Source of the DNA: Aporrectodea caliginosa
Lineage: Eukaryota; Annelida; Clitellata; Crassiclitellata; Lumbricidae
Direction: 5' to 3'
Length of the DNA stretch: 64,000 nt
Assembly: GCA_020284085.1 (NCBI GenBank)
Contig: JACEVL010000480.1
Location: forward strand, 568,501-632,500
Shown: positions 1-12,319 of the stretch, piece by piece
Layout of the letters: each line of letters opens with the position of its first letter
Position numbering within the stretch: position 1 is the first letter of the stretch
Program-made: the position numbers and the translations under genes
Notes under the pieces: model-generated
Database searches by the model: none
The model's input: the letters and a program-made list of their open reading frames with translations, nothing else
Told to the model about the DNA's origin: nothing

Positions 1-54
1 AAGCATCGCTACTTAAGAAAGGAGATGACTGTCATTCGCTTTGGTTAATGGTAA

Positions 55-345
55 TGGTAATTACAAATTTATATAGCGTCACTTAAAGAGAGACTCATCA
101 GAGGCGCTCCTGACCTAACGCAATAAAACCATGATCGAACAAAATGGTCTTCAAGCGTTTGCAGAAAAGAGGTAAAGAGAGGTTGAGAAGCTCATGTTGC
201 TGGTTCTTAGGCAGCTTGTTTCAGGAGGATGGACCAACCACAGCAAAACTTCTGTGCTGGACCGTGGAAGTCCTGGCTGGTGAACAATAAGGTTGCCATG
301 CGTTGCTTTGCGTATTGTTTGTATGTATCAATACTGTTACTATAG
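55..345 (-). mobile_element. L2/CR1-like LINE 3' end, antisense fragment
   Basis: Read on the minus strand, this contains the C-terminal motif seen in the intact LINE of this window (a form of FAVVGPS..N.LP followed by RLKTILF). It ends in the shared 3' tail, which appears on the plus strand as TTATATAGCG. The piece is truncated at its 5' end and carries several stops, so it is dead. It lies in a PNKP intron or just 5' of the exons seen here. Confidence 0.65.
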
Positions 346-1088
346 CACCTTTTATGTACTTCACAAAAGCATTACCTGTGGCAGCGTAAATGATGTTAAA
401 GTCATTAAGAACATATATTAATCAAGAAGCAAACAGTGCTGAGATAAAGTCTAGAAGAGTCACCACTGGTGAGCTCCCACAGACTGGCAGAGTCCAACAA
501 CTGGATTCCCATCCAGAGCTGAAGTAAACACCATATGCAGAGTTCCTGGAACGTGTAGCATCAAAGAAGAGGAGCAACACCACACAAACCCCACCACCAA
601 ACAGTCCCTCACAGAGGGTAGAAGAGGCTCTGTCTGAGAATCCCTCTGTCATCGAGTCTCTGCAGAATGTCATTCTTTGCCACCAGCAATGGTGCTAAAA
701 TCTCACCAAAGTAGAATGATCAGCACCAGTCCACGGACAGTTTGACCTGGTCAAGGAGTGCTTGCCCTGTCCAGCTGATAACTTGAAACACCTGAGACAG
801 ACGAGTCCACCAGAGGTGCATGAGACCTCAATACTAGACAGCTGAACACTATATAAAAAACCGTAGAACCAATGGCAAAAGAGAGAAATAACTCAGAATG
901 GATACCAAGTCACATTTGAAGTAAGAAAAAACAAAAATTAGTGAGCCGAGTCTGTGTATGACTCCTTACTCAAAATGACATGATAAAGAAACAGGTGGCT
1001 GTCTTGACCATGTGTGCAGGTTGTCAATCAGGATTTGATACTTACAAATCATGAATGAAAAATAGAGTTTTGGCTTTGTTCTTTGAAG
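346..1088. other. Intronic sequence with no recognised feature
   Basis: I looked here for the preceding PNKP exon, which should encode the phosphatase motif around an IFTNQ-type segment, and did not find it. No convincing exon, repeat array or transposon end is visible. The short open frames show no family resemblance. Confidence 0.5.
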
Positions 1089-4000
1089 GTCTACCTTGCA
1101 ACTGGTTCTGGCCGGTACCGAAAGCCTGCACTTGGAATGTGGAATCACCTGGTTGAACAGGTAAGCATTGATTTGTGGAAAGTACCTGAGTATTTGCTTT
1201 GACAGTGATTTCGTTGAGTTGGCAATCATTTGATACTTTGTTCATTGTGATAATGGCACTGTAGAAGTCCTTTGAGGACGGACTTTGATTAATATGCGCA
1301 GATATTGTGAATTTGCTGTTACTGACCTAAGAATGCACGGAATGATTAATGTTTAGCTAACTTTGACTTTCATTATCTAAACATTGCTCTGATTTGTCAA
1401 GAACATTTGCAAAAGAACTCTAGTTGTTGCTTTGATTGAATTGTTTTTCTTTTGACTGTTTAGGCAAACCATGGCCTTTCAGTTGATGAAGGAACGAGCT
1501 TCTTCGTTGGAGGTGAGCACATTCTTAATGTCACTTGTAACATGACCAGACAATTATAGAGCGTCTTCTGGATATTTGAAAGATGTGGTAGGAATAATGA
1601 TTAGAAATTCATAATTCCTTTTTCTCTGAGGTCCCAATCTGCTAGCAATGGATGATTTGTGAGTTTGTCTTGCCCACTGTTGCCTGACTTCTGGTTTCTC
1701 TGTCCCATCAGATTCTGATCATCCTTCTACAGTAAGTAAACTTTTCTGGCTGCAGTTTCACCCAGAACAACCGTTGATTGATGCCATGTATTCTAGTGAT
1801 GCTCTAGAAGTCGTTTGATTAGATTAGATTGCAGAACTTGCCCTTTATGAGTTGTCAGAATATCAGATTTGAAGATTTGATGTTCTTTGCTATTCTACAT
1901 TTCATTATGTCATTTGGAAAATGTTGCCTGGATTTGATTTATGACTGGTGTTTTATCCAGATTAAGACATGTCCTTTCAGTAATCAAGCCTTCAATGTGG
2001 AGTGGCATTGGAATGGGTCTGTTTAGCCAGAGCTGAATTGGGAGAGCAGCTGGGTGGTTACCTTGAATGGATGTGGGGAATGAGTGAATGAAGAAAAGGT
2101 GGCAGGTGTTGAAATGTTCTGAATCATGTTGCAGAAGATATTTCTAATACGGGAACTTTGAGATTTCAACCACAGCATTTAATTTGAAAGAATTGTCTTC
2201 TAGTGGCTCTATATAAATGTGTTGATTTGCAGATGCTGCTGGTCGACCCAAAGACTGGACGCCTGGTAGAAAGAAAGACTTCTCGTGCAGTGATCGCCTG
2301 GTATGGCTCGTTCATTTATGTTGTTGTTTCTTTACTTTTTGCGTAGCTTGCTACACACATCTGATCTGTTCATTTGCTCAGTCTCTTATGTAATTTTGGT
2401 CTCCACTTAACAGCTCTTTCAGTGTTGACTTATCAACCTATCTATCTCAGCAAACTGAGTTTCCAGGTATTGGCATGACTACAGCATGGTTTTCGTGCAG
2501 CATCTGTTGATGCAGTGTGCCTTAAGCACCAGCGTTATAGAAACTGATAATTATAGAAGTTCCTAGTTGTTATTATTGTTGCCTCTTTCATTCTACCTTA
2601 GAGAAAGTGATGAATTTTTGCAAACATAATTTTTTTTAATGTGCACTTTGCCAGTTTGGTTCAGAAATCGTAATTAGTAACTTCTATCATGTTGGTGCCT
2701 AAGACACAAGGCATCAACCAATGATTTGGTTCTCTTCCTTATGTGACAATGGCTCATACTTGTTTGTTAATTAAAAAAACTTCTTCATAGGTTGGAGTGG
2801 ACATTCATAGTAAGCTTAGTATGACTGCCCAATGTCTTTCAACTGAGTGGTAATGTAAAAGCTGTTCTATTACGATTGCAGTTGTCATCTGCTTTTTTCC
2901 AGTTTGCCCTCAACATTGGAATCCAGTTCTACACTCCAGAGGAGCATTTTCTCGGACAGAAGCCAGCCAAATATGAGATGCCAAAGTTTGATCCGGTAAT
3001 TCAGTCTCCTACAAGGGCTTATGTCCCGTTTATTGTGCAACATTGAGCTTACATACGATTGCTTTTCATGCTGGCTTCAATCCAATCAGGGTTTCAGTTG
3101 GTTCACTAGATTGCCCAGGGAGATTTTCTGGTCTGTTGCTTCTGTACAGCAGCAGGAGAAAACTGTGCGCTTCTTGCACCATTCCATCCCTTTAGAAAAG
3201 TCTTCCTGTGAATGTATGCACTGTTCTTTCTAACTGTCACTATGCGTTCTCTTCCTACATGTAGACACCTGTTTAGATCCCTTTGGCAACCATGCTTGAA
3301 ATGCTTCTGACAGATTCTTAAAAAGCACTACAAAAAGACCAGACACATATGTACATGCCATTTATGTACGTATGATATCAACACACTTAATATAGCGTGT
3401 TTTAATTATCTCAGAATTGCACTGCATGCATGGCTATCTAAACGTATCCATTTTGAAAAGTTTGAAAATGTTTAGAGTCAAATGCTGTCGTACTTATGTG
3501 CAGCAAAAGATCGTTTCAAGTAGAAGGTCCAGGACATGAGAAGGCAATTATAAATGGTCAACACAGTCTGATAGCATCAGTGTGTTCACAATACTTAACT
3601 CATTTGTTAAACACTTGTCCAAAAAGTACAACATTCCAGACAGAGAAGGCACTATGGGCTCAATTTGCTCAATGTGCTGCTCATCCCAAGCATAGGTTTA
3701 AGTTCAAAATTTACAATTTACATGTAGAAATTGCAGATAATGGTTGACTTTCATGTGCCCAGGTCACTTTACTGAGAACTATAAAAAAATATGCATACAA
3801 CAAGAGAACTGCAAAGTGGATTAGACAGGAATTTAATCATACTAATCATAGCATAATTGTTTAGAAAGTAGATGATTTATTGACTCATTAAAAATGTAAT
3901 GGATGATTAGATTTAATGAGTTTTTGGACTGATCTAATTTTATTGTATTTGAACACTTGTTATAGCGCCCCTACCAGATTTCCCATTCAGATGCGCTCCT

Positions 4001-7000
4001 GACTACTGCGCAGACGCTGAATCGGAGTTTCATGCCGAAGCGCATGAGCAATTGCGAAAGTGAAGGACTTGCCCAGGGTCCCTAAGCGGCGACTTTGAGG
4101 TGGATTCGAACCCGCAACCCTCCAGCTGCAAGGCACCGAACATACCCCTAAACCACCGCGCCCCAGTTGTATTGTAATGTGTTGTATTGTATTTGTACTC
4201 CACGTTTATATTGCGACCGAGCCACCCGCAGTAAAGATCCGAGAAATTAATCTCTGATAAACCGACCGACCGGGAATCGAACCCGGGGCGCCGGCGTGGC
4301 GAGCGGGCTACCAACCCACTCGGCCACTCAGGATCTAATGACTAATTGTTGATTCTGTAGGTAATTATGGCCATTGTTTTAATTTTTTGAGTTCTTATAC
4401 AGATTAATAACATTAATTAGACAGGTTCAATGAGTATTTAGATTTAATAGGATTTGAGTTTGGGTGTGTAATAAGGTCAGTAAATAAATAAATAATAAAT
4501 AATTGCTTTATTCAATATATATAATTAAGTGCTAAATTAAAATGTGTTTCAGAGAATGCTCAGCACAACAATTCCTCTTCTTGATCCTGCGTCAGCCAAA
4601 CTAGCTATGGATAAGCCAGAGGTAGGAAGTCTCTATTGTCCAGCAGTTTATTATCTACTCGCTTACTGGTAATTATTTTATCATGTTTTAATACTTAAGT
4701 AACTCACAGCAGAACAGTGATGGATTATTGCAGGCATTTTAGTTAGATAATACCGTAGTTGCACCGGTTCGAGAGCATTGTGAGCTGTGTTTCTGAGATT
4801 CTTTAACAGCACCAGACAAATGTTTTCATGTGTACCACACATACTGACAAATGTTTTATGTTAATACATTGCATTACTTACATTCATGTAAGTAAGCTAC
4901 TGTTGTGAATGTACTACTGGTGCTATGCATTAATTAATTAATTTTAAGTTAGTTAATCAGCTAAAGAGTTTGCACATTTTTTAGCAGTCCTTTAAAATAG
5001 CCTTGGACAGCCATGGGTTGGAAGACTTCATTTTTCTTAGCCTCAGCATATGAGGCACGTGACCCGTCCTCTCCCTGCCGTCTGATCTTCCGACAAACAG
5101 GATGCGATCAGTTTACACATAATAGCTGTGTTGGCACATAAAGGGGTGCAGATAAAGCAGACATCTTGAAACAAATTTTTACCCTGGTGGGGATTTGAAC
5201 CTCTGCCCTCTCGGTTGACAGTCCAGCGCACTAACCACTAGACTATCGTGCATCCCATTATATTTTTCTCGGTATGTTGTTCCTCTTTATCTCTGGTTTT
5301 CTTACATATGTTGAATGTTTTCATTTCAGGTGATCGTATTTGTTGGTTTCCCTGCCTGTAAGTTCTGTTTTTCTGTTATGCTCACTGCAAGTAGAAAAGG
5401 AACAGTGACTTAAGCTAATCGCAAGAAGCAGCCATAGATATTAAGTGCTTAGCTACTTGAGTTTTCTTAACATCAGCAGGTGAGGAAGGATGGCCAGTCC
5501 TCTCCTTGTCTGCCTGATCTTCTCACCAACAGTTATTGCATTGCTGAGTTTGCAAAGAGAAATCTTGAGGTAGCTTGCTTTAGCTGGGATTTGAAATGGT
5601 AGTCAAACTGCTAACTGCCAGGCACTCTCTCTTGTTACTGTAATGTAACTGGTGTATGTGCCTTCGCACGGCACATACACCAGCTCTGTCACGACTGCTA
5701 TTATCAGTTGCGCCAGGTCAGAGTCGTCTCGCGCTCTCTCACCACTAATGCTGCCTCTACTCTTATCCATTCGTTTGTCGTCACGCGTCTTGATCTTTGC
5801 TGTGCACTCTACGCTGGCCTCCCGGCTGTACGGTTGGGATGTTTGGAGCGGGTCTTGCGCACGGCCGCGCGCCTCATCGGCCATATCCCAAAGTTCGGCC
5901 ATGTCACCGCTTTTATGAGGGATGTCCTGCACTGGCTTCCTATCCCGCAGCGGATTGTGTACCGGCTTTCTGCTTTGGTGTGGCGGTGCCTCTTAGGTTC
6001 CGCTCCTGTGTATTTACAAGAGCTCTGTCGCTCTACTTTGATGTGCATTGTGCAGGGACGTAGAGCTCTCCGCTCCTCCACACATGGTGAACTTCTTGTT
6101 CCCCGTGCGCGAACTGCTCTTAGACAGCATCGCGCCTTCTCTGTTGCTGGCCCCATGGTTTGGAATGGGCTCCCATTAACATTACGCCTTATTCCTAGAG
6201 TTCATTTAGATGCGTTTTACTCTAGCCTTAAAACCATCCTTTTCAGCCGGGGTTGGGTCGGGAGCGCTCCTGAGTAGTAACCTTGAAGGGGCGCTATATA
6301 AATCTTTGGAATGAATGAATGAATGAGTATAGACTTAACCATGATTTTGTCTAACTTCCTAAAAGAACTAAGCATTTTCAACACGAAAACCAAAGGACCT
6401 AACTTATGCACTTTGCCACCTTCTTCAATTTTTGTTCAATGTAATATTGCTATTTTAAAGCTGTGTGTTATTATTTGTGAGATGGTGCCAGCGTTATATT
6501 ATGTCACCTTTCTTAATTGTACTGAATGGATCTCATGCCATGCACCTAACTAGCATAGATGGTTTGTTGTTTCTGGAAAGTGATCATATTTCTTTGCTTG
6601 AAGTAACCTTTCAATAGATTACAATCAGCACATACATTGTATGTTACATTACTGATTAAAGCTGAAACTTTTCTTTTGTAGCTGGAAAGAGTCATTTTGT
6701 GAAGAAGCATTTTGTTCCTAAGGGATACATACACATCAACAGAGTAAGTATACAAGCACTATCTCCTCTATTTGTGTGTGTGCGTGCGCACGTTTGTGTG
6801 TGTGTGATGTGATGGCTTGTAGATTGATTGCCTTAATAGCATCTGGATGTGATATTGACTAGATAGTTTTTATGCTTGGGCATAGAGATAAGTGTATAGC
6901 AACTTTGTATATTGGCCATATAAGTTCTGCTAGTTCCATCTTAATGTGAGTTTTGTGCAGTATTTGCAGCTCAGAAGTGTATTAAGTAGTTACTGCAGTC

Positions 7001-8977
7001 AGGATCTTGCTGGGCAGTTGGGATCTTGCTGGGCAGTTGGGATCTTGCTGGGCAGTCGGGATCTCGCTGGGCAGTCGGGATCTCGCTGGGCAGTCGGGAT
7101 CTCAATATTCTTCTGAATTGATTTCCACACAGGATGTTTTGGGCAATTGGCAGAAGTGTGTGCTAGCAACACAGGATGCGCTTGGCCGTGGCAAGAGTGT
7201 TGCCGTCGACAACACAAGTCCAGACAAAGAATCACGCAAAAGGTACGCTATCATCTTCGTCATCGTTATAATTTTTATCTTCATCATCATTGTTATCATC
7301 ATCATACAACTACCGGTAGTTGTAATGACAGTGGAAATAGGTATGATTGTCAATATAGCAATGTGTCAAATATATAGTACCATAACCAGCTACCTTGTGT
7401 GTAGCTGTCAAAAGTAACTTAAATTAAAACCTACTATTTTATCCATATTATAAGAAGAGCAGTCCCTTTTAAGTGGTGTTAATGTTCATTAAGATCCAAA
7501 AGTTCATCAGTAAGACAATAATGCTTGGATAACTAGAAAAGTCTGACAGCCTTTGACAGGTTCTCACATTCGTAGAGTTCAGCCAAAGGTGATCCATCCA
7601 GTGTTGACAACTTGACATTACGTTGTTCAGAGTGTCATCATCACACTTGTTGTCATCATATAAAATTTCTTTTAGAATGATGCGGTTTAATTTTACTCCA
7701 GGTGTTTTTGTAATTTTGTTTCCTCAGGTACATTGATGTGGCAAAAGCTGCTGGGATATCCTGTCGTTGTTTCTTCATGGCAACATCGATCGACCATGCT
7801 CTTCACAATGAACGGGTATGCTAGCTGTTTCAATACTTACAGAAAATACATATAAAGAAAATTACAATTTTTATGCTGAAGTACTAAGCAAACTGATTTT
7901 GCTGAGGTTACAGAGTTTCAACTGTATCATTTTAAGCATGATTTCATTTCTTTGTTTGCTAGTTCCGAGAACTGACGGACAGCAGCCACCAGTTGATCAG
8001 TGCAATGGTCTTTAATACATACAAGTAAGACTTGCACCTCATCCATTCAGAGCATTTATATAGCACCTCTCCAAGAGGCACTTCAAGCTCAACCTTGGTG
8101 GAAAAGGTTTTCAGGTGTTTGTAGAAAGTGCATGCAGAATCCCAACCCATTATAGATTTGTATAAGTTCTTGATTAGGTATGACCAAACAAAGATAATCA
8201 GATGACCTTGTTAAATAATGATTTAAACACAAGGGTTATTTTCATAGTAGGGTGTATTGATTATGGCTTGAGAGGCCTTAGACAGAGTTCTGAGCTCTCT
8301 GCAGCTTCAGCATGTTTGACTTATTCATTCCAGTTAGAAGCAAGTTACAGTAATCTAGGTGACTGACTGGAAACCAATGCCTTTGCCTGAGATATCCTTG
8401 CAGTCCAATTAATATATGATGGCAGACATACAAATACTGTTTACTTGGCCAGTGAGAGACATGGTAGAATTGAAAACAACGCGTTCGTTATGAGCAGCGT
8501 CTGCCAGCTCAACCATTGACTTCCCAGTTTCAAAGACTTGAACTGATCAAATTTCTTAAGTTGCTTTGTGAACCTAGCAGAGTTTCTGACTTAATGATCG
8601 AATATTGGTACTAATTCCTGGACGTATAGTTTGAATTTAAGAAATATATAAATTTGGTCTTTATCTCTTACTCTTAGTTCTCTTTGATGAATATTTGAAT
8701 TCACGTACGAATTATTGCTGCATATGCAGTTAAGTTAAAAAGTTTGAGCATTTAATACTGCACATTTATCATATGCAATAATAATTGGTGAAATTTATCA
8801 AATTTAAATGTCTGCAATGTATAATAACTATTTTATTTGAAAATTTAAATTAGATCGAAATACAAAGAACCCAAACTGGAGGAAGGATTCAAAGAAGTTG
8901 TCAAGGTCAACTTTATTCCGGACTTTGCGTCTTCAGAGCAAGGAACACTGTATCAAAAATTCCTCGTAGAAAAATAG
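1089..8977 (+). CDS. PNKP: Bifunctional polynucleotide phosphatase/kinase, 3' part of gene (11 exons)
   Basis: PNKP prepares damaged DNA ends for ligation in single- and double-strand break repair by removing 3'-phosphates and phosphorylating 5'-OH ends in the nucleus. Exons: 1089-1160, 1464-1512, 2233-2300, 2903-2995, 4553-4621, 5330-5357, 6682-6743, 7133-7242, 7728-7815, 7963-8024, 8854-8977 (stop TAG). All splice sites are GT-AG and all phases join, giving 274 residues. Visible motifs: YRKP and GMW; the HAD phosphatase segment FVGDAAGRP with KDFSCSDR; the kinase P-loop GFPASGKS, split over exons 6 and 7; INRDVLGNW with the expected kinase aspartate; VAVDNTSPD; and FRELTDSSH. The human protein is about 520 residues, so the FHA domain and the DxDGT nucleophile motif lie left of the window. 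Introns hold a dimeric SINE, LINE pieces and a minisatellite. Start codon and promoter are not in view. Confidence 0.95.
3941..4335 (-). mobile_element. Dimeric tRNA-derived SINE (family A), copy 1
   Basis: On the minus strand two tRNA-like units follow each other. The first has a good A box (TGGCCGAGTGG) and B box (GGTTCGATTCC). The second, about 170 bp later, has its own A and B boxes (GGTTCGAATCC). A body follows containing GAGCAATTGC and GGACTTGCCCAGGGTCCCT, then an AGCGC..CTATAAC tail ending in a short ATACA run. Two further copies lie at 22831-23218 and 24546-24951. It sits in a PNKP intron. Confidence 0.85.
5008..5257 (-). mobile_element. tRNA-derived SINE (family B), copy 1
   Basis: The minus strand begins with a tRNA-like head containing GTCTAGTGGTTAGTGCG and GGTTCAAATCCCC (A and B boxes), then a body ending in GAAAAATGAAGTC. 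The same head and end occur at 42948-43210 and 50958-51235. The 42948 copy has a GTA anticodon-like triplet at the expected place, so a tRNA-Tyr-type ancestor is plausible. Confidence 0.75.
5445..5640 (-). mobile_element. Degenerate SINE family B-like copy
   Basis: Weak resemblance to the neighbouring family B copy in the same order: GGCCAGTCCTCTCC, a CTGATCTTC segment, TTGCTGAGTT, and a TTTGAAAT remnant of the B box. The tRNA head is badly worn. This is a by-eye alignment only. Confidence 0.4.
5649..5683. repeat. Short perfect inverted repeat (14-bp arms, 7-bp loop)
   Basis: CTGGTGTATGTGCC is followed after 7 bp by its exact reverse complement. It sits just before the 5' truncation point of the LINE fragment that follows, so it may be a scar of that insertion. 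Confidence 0.85.
5690..6320 (+). mobile_element. 5'-truncated L2/CR1-like LINE with open 3' frame
   Basis: An open frame at 5708-6277 (189 residues) matches the C-terminal third of the reverse transcriptase ORF at 46864-48587 almost word for word in layout: [53 protein letters not shown] and [16 protein letters not shown]. The 3' UTR has GGGGCGCTATATAAAT followed by a GAAT repeat. It lacks the endonuclease and the RT palm, so it is a dead-on-arrival copy inside the PNKP intron between exons 5330-5357 and 6682-6743. Confidence 0.88.
7002..7096 (+). repeat. 19-bp minisatellite, five units
   Basis: GGATCTTGCTGGGCAGTTG repeats five times head to tail with exact 19-bp spacing. Later units carry T-to-C changes in a graded way. 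It ends about 35 bp upstream of the acceptor of PNKP exon 7133-7242. Confidence 0.9.
8044..8380 (-). mobile_element. Degenerate non-LTR element 3' end, antisense
   Basis: It begins with the antisense tail CATTTATATAGCACCTCT shared by LINE and SINE ends here. Around 8165-8205 a segment (TATGACCA, then AGATAATCAGATGACC) matches 27950-27985, so both belong to one interspersed family. No coding remnant is readable. Confidence 0.5.
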
Positions 8978-9177
8978 TCTGACGCTTCCCTTCTCATAAA
9001 GTACATATGTGTGCAGCACAGTAGTCTATTTCAGTAGTGCACTAGGTCTAATTCAGTGATTGCACGTTTGAGGTTGCTGAGGGGACTTTCTGCTACAACC
9101 CTGAACAAGTTCTCGTTGCAATCTTATCTACACTTTCATTCAGATTTACTGATCGTGAGCACAGAATGGGTGCAGTA

Positions 9178-9187
9178 AATAAATAAA
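9178..9187 (+). promoter_or_regulatory. Candidate PNKP poly(A) signals
   Basis: Two overlapping AATAAA hexamers lie about 200 bp after the PNKP stop, consistent with a short 3' UTR. Cleavage site not identified. Confidence 0.5.
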
Positions 9188-9519
9188 TGCATATAAATGC
9201 TAGATGTGTCTTAACAAGAGCAGGACAGCAGGAAAATAAGGTTAAATCTAGTAGTGTATGTATGTGTATCACTCATTGATACAGCGTTTTTTGTACAACA
9301 CAAAAGTGCTGTATCTTTGACTAACTGAAAATGAATGATGCAAAAAGTGGCAGTCTTTTCCTTAAGCTTGATTGAGTGATGGACATGAGCGTAATTTTCA
9401 GGGTGCCCGAACCCTCCACGTTTTGGACTGGTCCAGAGCTTGAAGTATATGTTGGCTGAGACTCACACTTGACCACCAATAGCAAAACACTGTTCTGTGC
9501 ATTTATATTTTACCATGAT
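9188..9519. other. Intergenic, little recognisable
   Basis: AT-rich sequence downstream of PNKP. A short stretch near 9280-9320 (ATACAGCG..TTTGTACAACACAAAAG) resembles worn non-LTR tails elsewhere. No gene is visible. Confidence 0.4.
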
Positions 9520-9760
9520 AAAGGTTTGATGTACTTTGGACACGTAATGAGAGCAGAGGGATTGGAGAAGGAGATGATGCTGGCGTGCGGGGAGGGGAGG
9601 AGGAGTAGGGGTCGGCCGAGAACTCGCTGGATGGAAGAGATATATAGGAGGAAAGCGATGAGCTTCGCACAACTAAGGGACGCGGTACGAAGCAGGGAGG
9701 ATTGGAGGAAGCTGGTCACGACGGTCGCTAGAGTTCCACGAACTGATGGCACAAGGTGAC
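9520..9760 (+). mobile_element. RTE-type LINE, C-terminal ORF fragment
   Basis: An open frame of about 75 residues reads YFGHVMRAEGLEKEMMLACG, then RRSRGRPRTRWMEEI, then REDWRKLVTTVARV and a stop. This is the C-terminal signature of RTE-type and related endonuclease/RT elements (FGHxMR..G.RRRGRPR..W...). Nothing of the RT palm is upstream, so it is a 5'-truncated copy. It is a different clade from the L2/CR1-like elements elsewhere in the window. Confidence 0.75.
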
Positions 9761-10204
9761 AAGGTGAAAGGTTTGACACTAACGGCACAAAGCATACATG
9801 TATCATATCAAATTTTTGTGTGTGCATTTTAACATTGTAAGTTTTTGTGTGAGAACAGGTGCCCAGACTTTGTGTTTAATTGACTTTCTGTAGTGTTATG
9901 AAACTGGTACATAATATAAATCTTGAAACTTTAAATGTTTGATTTTCCTGCAAGGGTTAGGAGAGTAAAAGTTGTAAGCAATGCAAGCAGTTTTGACAGA
10001 AAGTTAAACACGTTTAGCCTGATTCTTGAGTGTGTTGGCACTGCAGGCAGACATCATTTAGGGCACAAGTTGTTGAAAACAGACCAATTATGTATATGAC
10101 ATGTATGTATAAAGTACCTGCTAAGAATCTCACAAGGGCACATATATCTAATGACTAGGCATCAGTTGATGGGAATGGCAATTGTTTGGTTAAAAACTTG
10201 CTCA
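9761..10204. other. Intergenic, no recognised feature
   Basis: AT-rich single-copy-looking sequence. No reading frame, repeat array or transposon end that I can support. Confidence 0.45.
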
Positions 10205-10330
10205 ATACCCATTCATTCATTCATTCATTTATATAGCGCCTCTTCAAGAAGCTACAGAAGCGATCCCGGCCCAGCCACGACTGAAAAAAGCTTGAGGGAC
10301 TTGTAGAACCCTGCCGGTTGGCTCACAAGT
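10205..10330 (-). mobile_element. LINE 3' end, antisense, with ATTC tail
   Basis: An ATTC repeat then TTTATATAGCGCCTCTTC is the exact antisense of the LINE 3' UTR and GAAT tail at 48540-48585. The antisense remainder (GATCCCGGCCC..CCACG) matches the end of the fragment at 50640. Confidence 0.7.
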
Positions 10331-11100
10331 AAAGAAGCAGCCATATTGAAAATTATCAAGTCATTCATGATGTTTCCCTTACAACAGAGATGCTTAAAGA
10401 AAAATCAGGTAGGGGAATGTTAAAGCTGAAGTTACCAACGTCAGATATATTTATGGCCACCTTTATTATGCCAAATAAGGCAGAAACAGCAACCACATAA
10501 TAACTAAAGAGAATAGGAAAAGAAAACAGCATTAATTATAGTCCGTGGCAGATGAGCTCAATATAAGTTACACAAGTCATCAAACTTACTCTACAGTTGT
10601 TTATTCATGAATACCGAGGCAAGGCAATCATCATTATGGTAAGTATGTCCACAGCAGATTCTGATTAGCAACATTTTAATAGAAGTACAATGGAAATACA
10701 ATTTACAATGATGTACTTTTTCCAGCCAGAAAAGTAAAATTCAGTCTGCCCAGTCCATTAATGAAACTTTTAACACTTTCCCATTTCTTAAACCCGAATA
10801 TTAGTCAATATACAGAATTCCAGCATACATTCAATTCATTTGATTTTCTTGCTGATAAAATCAAGGCAGGGAGGGCCTAGGTCAAAAGGGGAAGGAAGTA
10901 GGTCTCCTGATAAATTATGTATATAGACTCGTGTACTAGAAACTAGTGGTCAGTACGGTTAGCACGAGACTCAACAACGAAAATGTCCTGAACAGCAGGA
11001 CGTAAAGAACTCATTACAAAAATATGATGAACAAACGAAGATTGAGTAATGTTACTACTGAAATCAACAGAACTGCACAAATCATCGCAGTGAGACAATG
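10331..11100. other. Intergenic, no recognised feature
   Basis: AT-rich. No repeat or gene supported. The last bases contain the left target duplication of the hAT MITE that follows. Confidence 0.4.
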
Positions 11101-11565
11101 CAGGGCTGTTAATATAGTGATATGGTATCGCAATACTTGGTATCACCAATACTTTTTCAGTATCACAGCGAGCATCGTGATCGTTTTATTTTGTTGGTAT
11201 CGCATGTGTATCGCCGATACTTTTTGAAGCCTGTCAGCGATACTCGAGGCCAATACTTTTTCCACTATAATTTATGTGGTTTCTCATCAGCTTAAATAAG
11301 TCGCAATCAAGAAATAGTGAGAAATAAATCGCTATGCTTCCAAAATTGCCTCTTACCATGTTTTAAAATACTTGGGCAATTCAATACAATAGTAATTTAG
11401 ATATCAAACATGTATTTTATGTGAATAAATGTAAACTTACTTATTGAAAAGTATTCGAGCATTTATATTGCAATACTTCAAAAAATAGTATTGGTATTGC
11501 CAATACTGTTATTACGAAGTATTGGTATTTCCAATACTTTTTCCAAGTATTGTTAACAGCCCTCG
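11101..11565. mobile_element. hAT-like MITE with CAGGGCTGTTAA ends
   Basis: The left end CAGGGCTGTTAA is mirrored by TTAACAGCCCTCG on the right (one extra base). Flanks GACAATG and GACAAGG look like a worn target duplication. The interior has no coding capacity. It is filled near both ends with short inverted motifs of the AGTATTGG / CCAATACTTTTT type, at least three on each side, as expected for transposase-binding subterminal repeats. Confidence 0.65.
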
Positions 11566-11703
11566 GACAAGGTATAACTTTGTAAAACATTACGACAAAT
11601 TGTTTAATAGCCAATATGGCTATCATTACAAAAAATTCATGTCATCAGCAATGATTATATCACCAAGATTAATAACACTTTCAATATAGCCAATGCAAGG
11701 ACA

Positions 11704-12100
11704 TCAATCATTAGCATATTCAGCATTGGACTTGAAACAGGTAAAATAAACAGTAAACATCTTACTACTTCGAACCTTGTCAATTTGCAAAGACATACCA
11801 AGAACACGATGACCTGAATCACTACCAATAATCACTAATAGCTTTACGCCATACGAAGGCCACACCATCAAACGGTTTACCAACATAAAAACCCGTGCTA
11901 AGCTTGTTGGGCATGGAAGAACACCATAAGCGAGAAACTCTGAATGGAAATCAATAAGAGGATGCAGGTTCTTATGAGTCAACCAGTGTTCCAGTATAGC
12001 AATAATATAAGTGTTTGGTTCATTACAGATTTCTGTTAAAAGAATACGTCCAGAATAAATACCTCTTAGATTATAGGATATCACATCAACACAATCTAGG
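11704..12100 (-). pseudogene. LINE endonuclease N-terminal fragment
   Basis: A minus-strand frame (11704-12084, about 126 residues) reads VISYNLRGI...LLTEICNEPNTYIIAILEHWL, resembling the start of the exonuclease-endonuclease-phosphatase domain of long LINEs (SxNxxGI, then E-H-W-L). SDSGHRVLGMSLQID corresponds to the following core strand. The frame ends early and no RT is attached. This is a worn fragment of a LINE family different from the L2/CR1-like copies. Confidence 0.5.
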
Positions 12101-12319
12101 CAACAGCTATAACTGGGTGTGAAAGATCCACGTGGCCTATATTGTCATCTGGTGGGTGTTTTACAAGATCGTCTGGTGAATTTGTTTGACTGTGTACAGT
12201 CAGTATTGCTAAAATCAGATCTGTTGGGTTTTATTCAATAACTCTGTTACTTTTTTGTACACTGTTTCTTACAGAAAATAACCTGCAGCACGTCAGTACA
12301 TTAATCATCTAATTTAATC

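Noticed and set aside
1712..1731. Possible PNKP micro-exon between CATCAG and GTAAGT
   Set aside because: Exon 1464-1512 joins 2233-2300 in phase to give the conserved FVGDAAGRP, so adding 20 bp would break the frame.
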